From assembly GCA_929200515.1 (NCBI GenBank), contig CAKNAD010000143.1, forward strand, positions 1 to 7,543: DNA of 7,543 bases, written 5' to 3'. The notes beneath the pieces are model-generated. The model saw only the letters and a program-made list of their open reading frames with translations. It had not been told where the DNA came from and made no database searches. Of this stretch, positions 7,277 to 7,543 are shown piece after piece. Each line of letters starts with the position of its first letter. The stretch's first letter is position 1. The DNA comes from Candidatus Gorgonimonas leptogorgiae (GTDB lineage Bacteria > Pseudomonadota > Gammaproteobacteria > Pseudomonadales > Endozoicomonadaceae). A program made the translations under genes and the position numbers.

Positions 7277-7462
7277 CGCAGGTTTAGTGTAGACTAAATC
7301 AAGATATACTAACGTAGGATAAAAGCTTAGAAACCTTGCCCTTTGGAGGCTATGAAAAAAATCTACTTCATCGTTAAAACGCTTTGAAATGCACTTGCAT
7401 TCCTGTAGCGTTTTGCCTCGAATTAGATCTTTTTCTTTAGCCCTGAAACCTAGCATTTTCAT
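7259..7462 (-). CDS. Doubtful 67-aa open frame inside the MITE-like element
   Basis: The frame spans most of the element and its ATG lies within one terminal inverted repeat. No Shine-Dalgarno sequence precedes it. The product is basic with three cysteines (residues 22, 24 and 65), has no recognised domain and no signal peptide. In the second copy the last codons (K-H-C-L-G-stop) are kept, and the single difference there is a silent GGT/GGC change, which is too little to prove selection. Gene callers would annotate this many times in the genome as a repeated hypothetical protein. I think it is most likely non-coding repeat DNA. Confidence 0.2.
   Translation of the reverse strand: MKMLGFRAKEKDLIRGKTLQECKCISKRFNDEVDFFHSLQRARFLSFYPTLVYLDLVYTKPAKHCLG
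7376..7414. repeat. Interrupted stem-loop inside the mobile element
   Basis: AAAACGCT (7376-7383) pairs with AGCGTTTT (7407-7414). Within it AATGCA (7388-7393) can pair with TGCATT (7396-7401), shortened slightly to leave a loop. It is the strongest local fold inside the unit and could act as a structural RNA or DNA hairpin. Confidence 0.6.
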
Positions 7463-7465
7463 CTA

Positions 7466-7485
7466 CCACGTGTATATACACGTGG
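7466..7485. repeat. 20-bp perfect palindrome at the joint of two element copies
   Basis: CCACGTGTAT followed by ATACACGTGG is formed where the right end of one copy meets the left end of the next, with a single TA between the two tips. It follows directly from head-to-tail abutment of elements with inverted ends and needs no separate function. Confidence 0.85.
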
Positions 7486-7543
7486 CAGTTGGAAATGCGG
7501 GTTTTCAGCAAGTGATTATAAGTTTTTAGCCAAGGCAGTGTTT
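7477..7543 (+). mobile_element. Second, truncated copy of the MITE-like element
   Basis: The first 67 bases of a second unit in the same orientation follow the complete one, separated only by TA (7475-7476). It differs from the first copy at two positions. The rest is cut by the window end, so it is unknown whether it is complete or part of a longer tandem array with a 267-bp period. Confidence 0.85.

Larger units (their letters stand above)
7210..7474 (+). mobile_element. Complete 265-bp MITE-like element with terminal inverted repeats
   Basis: The two ends, 7210-7241 and 7443-7474, are imperfect inverted repeats matching at 25 of 32 positions; both begin TACACGT. TA lies immediately outside each end (7208-7209 and 7475-7476), as expected for target duplication by IS630/Tc1-mariner-type transposases. 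The unit is far too short for a transposase, so it would move only with an enzyme supplied in trans. Three copies or parts of copies are visible (1-17 inverted, this one, and 7477-7543). The interior holds a strong stem-loop (7376-7414) and a 67-codon open frame of doubtful meaning. Family assignment rests on end structure only. Confidence 0.75.

Noticed and set aside
7208..7543. CRISPR array
   Set aside because: The repeat period is 267 bp and the near-identical segment is a mobile-element end at least 69 bp long; there are no short regularly spaced repeats with unique spacers and no cas genes.

Overview
This AT-rich window is about 7.5 kb, with all credible genes on the minus strand. Two housekeeping-type genes point to a gammaproteobacterium. 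One is a full-length tail-specific protease (Prc) with its N-terminal TSP domain, PDZ, S41 core and C-terminal extension. The other is a putrescine-binding periplasmic protein of the PotF type. The strong A+T bias, Lys/Asn/Ile-rich proteins, a decaying transposase, short dispersed repeats and three orphan genes suggest a host-associated or intracellular lineage, for example a Legionellales-like symbiont. That placement is inference; I cannot name the species.

Layout from right to left, the direction of transcription. At 7210-7543 lies a previously unlabelled small mobile element. It is a complete 265-bp unit with imperfect 32-bp terminal inverted repeats and TA at each border, followed directly by the start of a second copy that runs off the window. 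A third copy, in the opposite orientation, is cut by the left edge at 1-17. The architecture is that of a MITE with the TA target habit of the IS630/Tc1-mariner group. Next come a hairpin (7158-7182), potF (5946-7076), a 189-bp gap with a plausible promoter, and prc (3651-5756). A broken IS5-like transposase fragment (3343-3606) then separates this conserved pair from the left half.

The left half holds three unrecognised genes. The first encodes a 413-aa Cys-rich protein (1924-3165). The second encodes a 214-aa mostly helical protein with a faint ankyrin-like segment and a Cys-rich C-terminus (1016-1660). The third encodes a 279-aa Lys/Asn-rich coiled-coil protein (78-917). They are mostly soluble, low-complexity and flanked by mobile DNA. 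This fits a small accessory, possibly effector-like, island, but no motif proves secretion.

PotF would capture putrescine in the periplasm for an ABC importer encoded elsewhere, and Prc would process or degrade periplasmic proteins. No functional link between these two and the orphan genes is visible beyond shared orientation. Both window ends lie inside copies of the same repeat, so this is probably a contig whose assembly stopped at repeats. Intergenic stretches are all under 300 bp; the largest (1661-1923) holds a candidate promoter and weak inverted repeats only.
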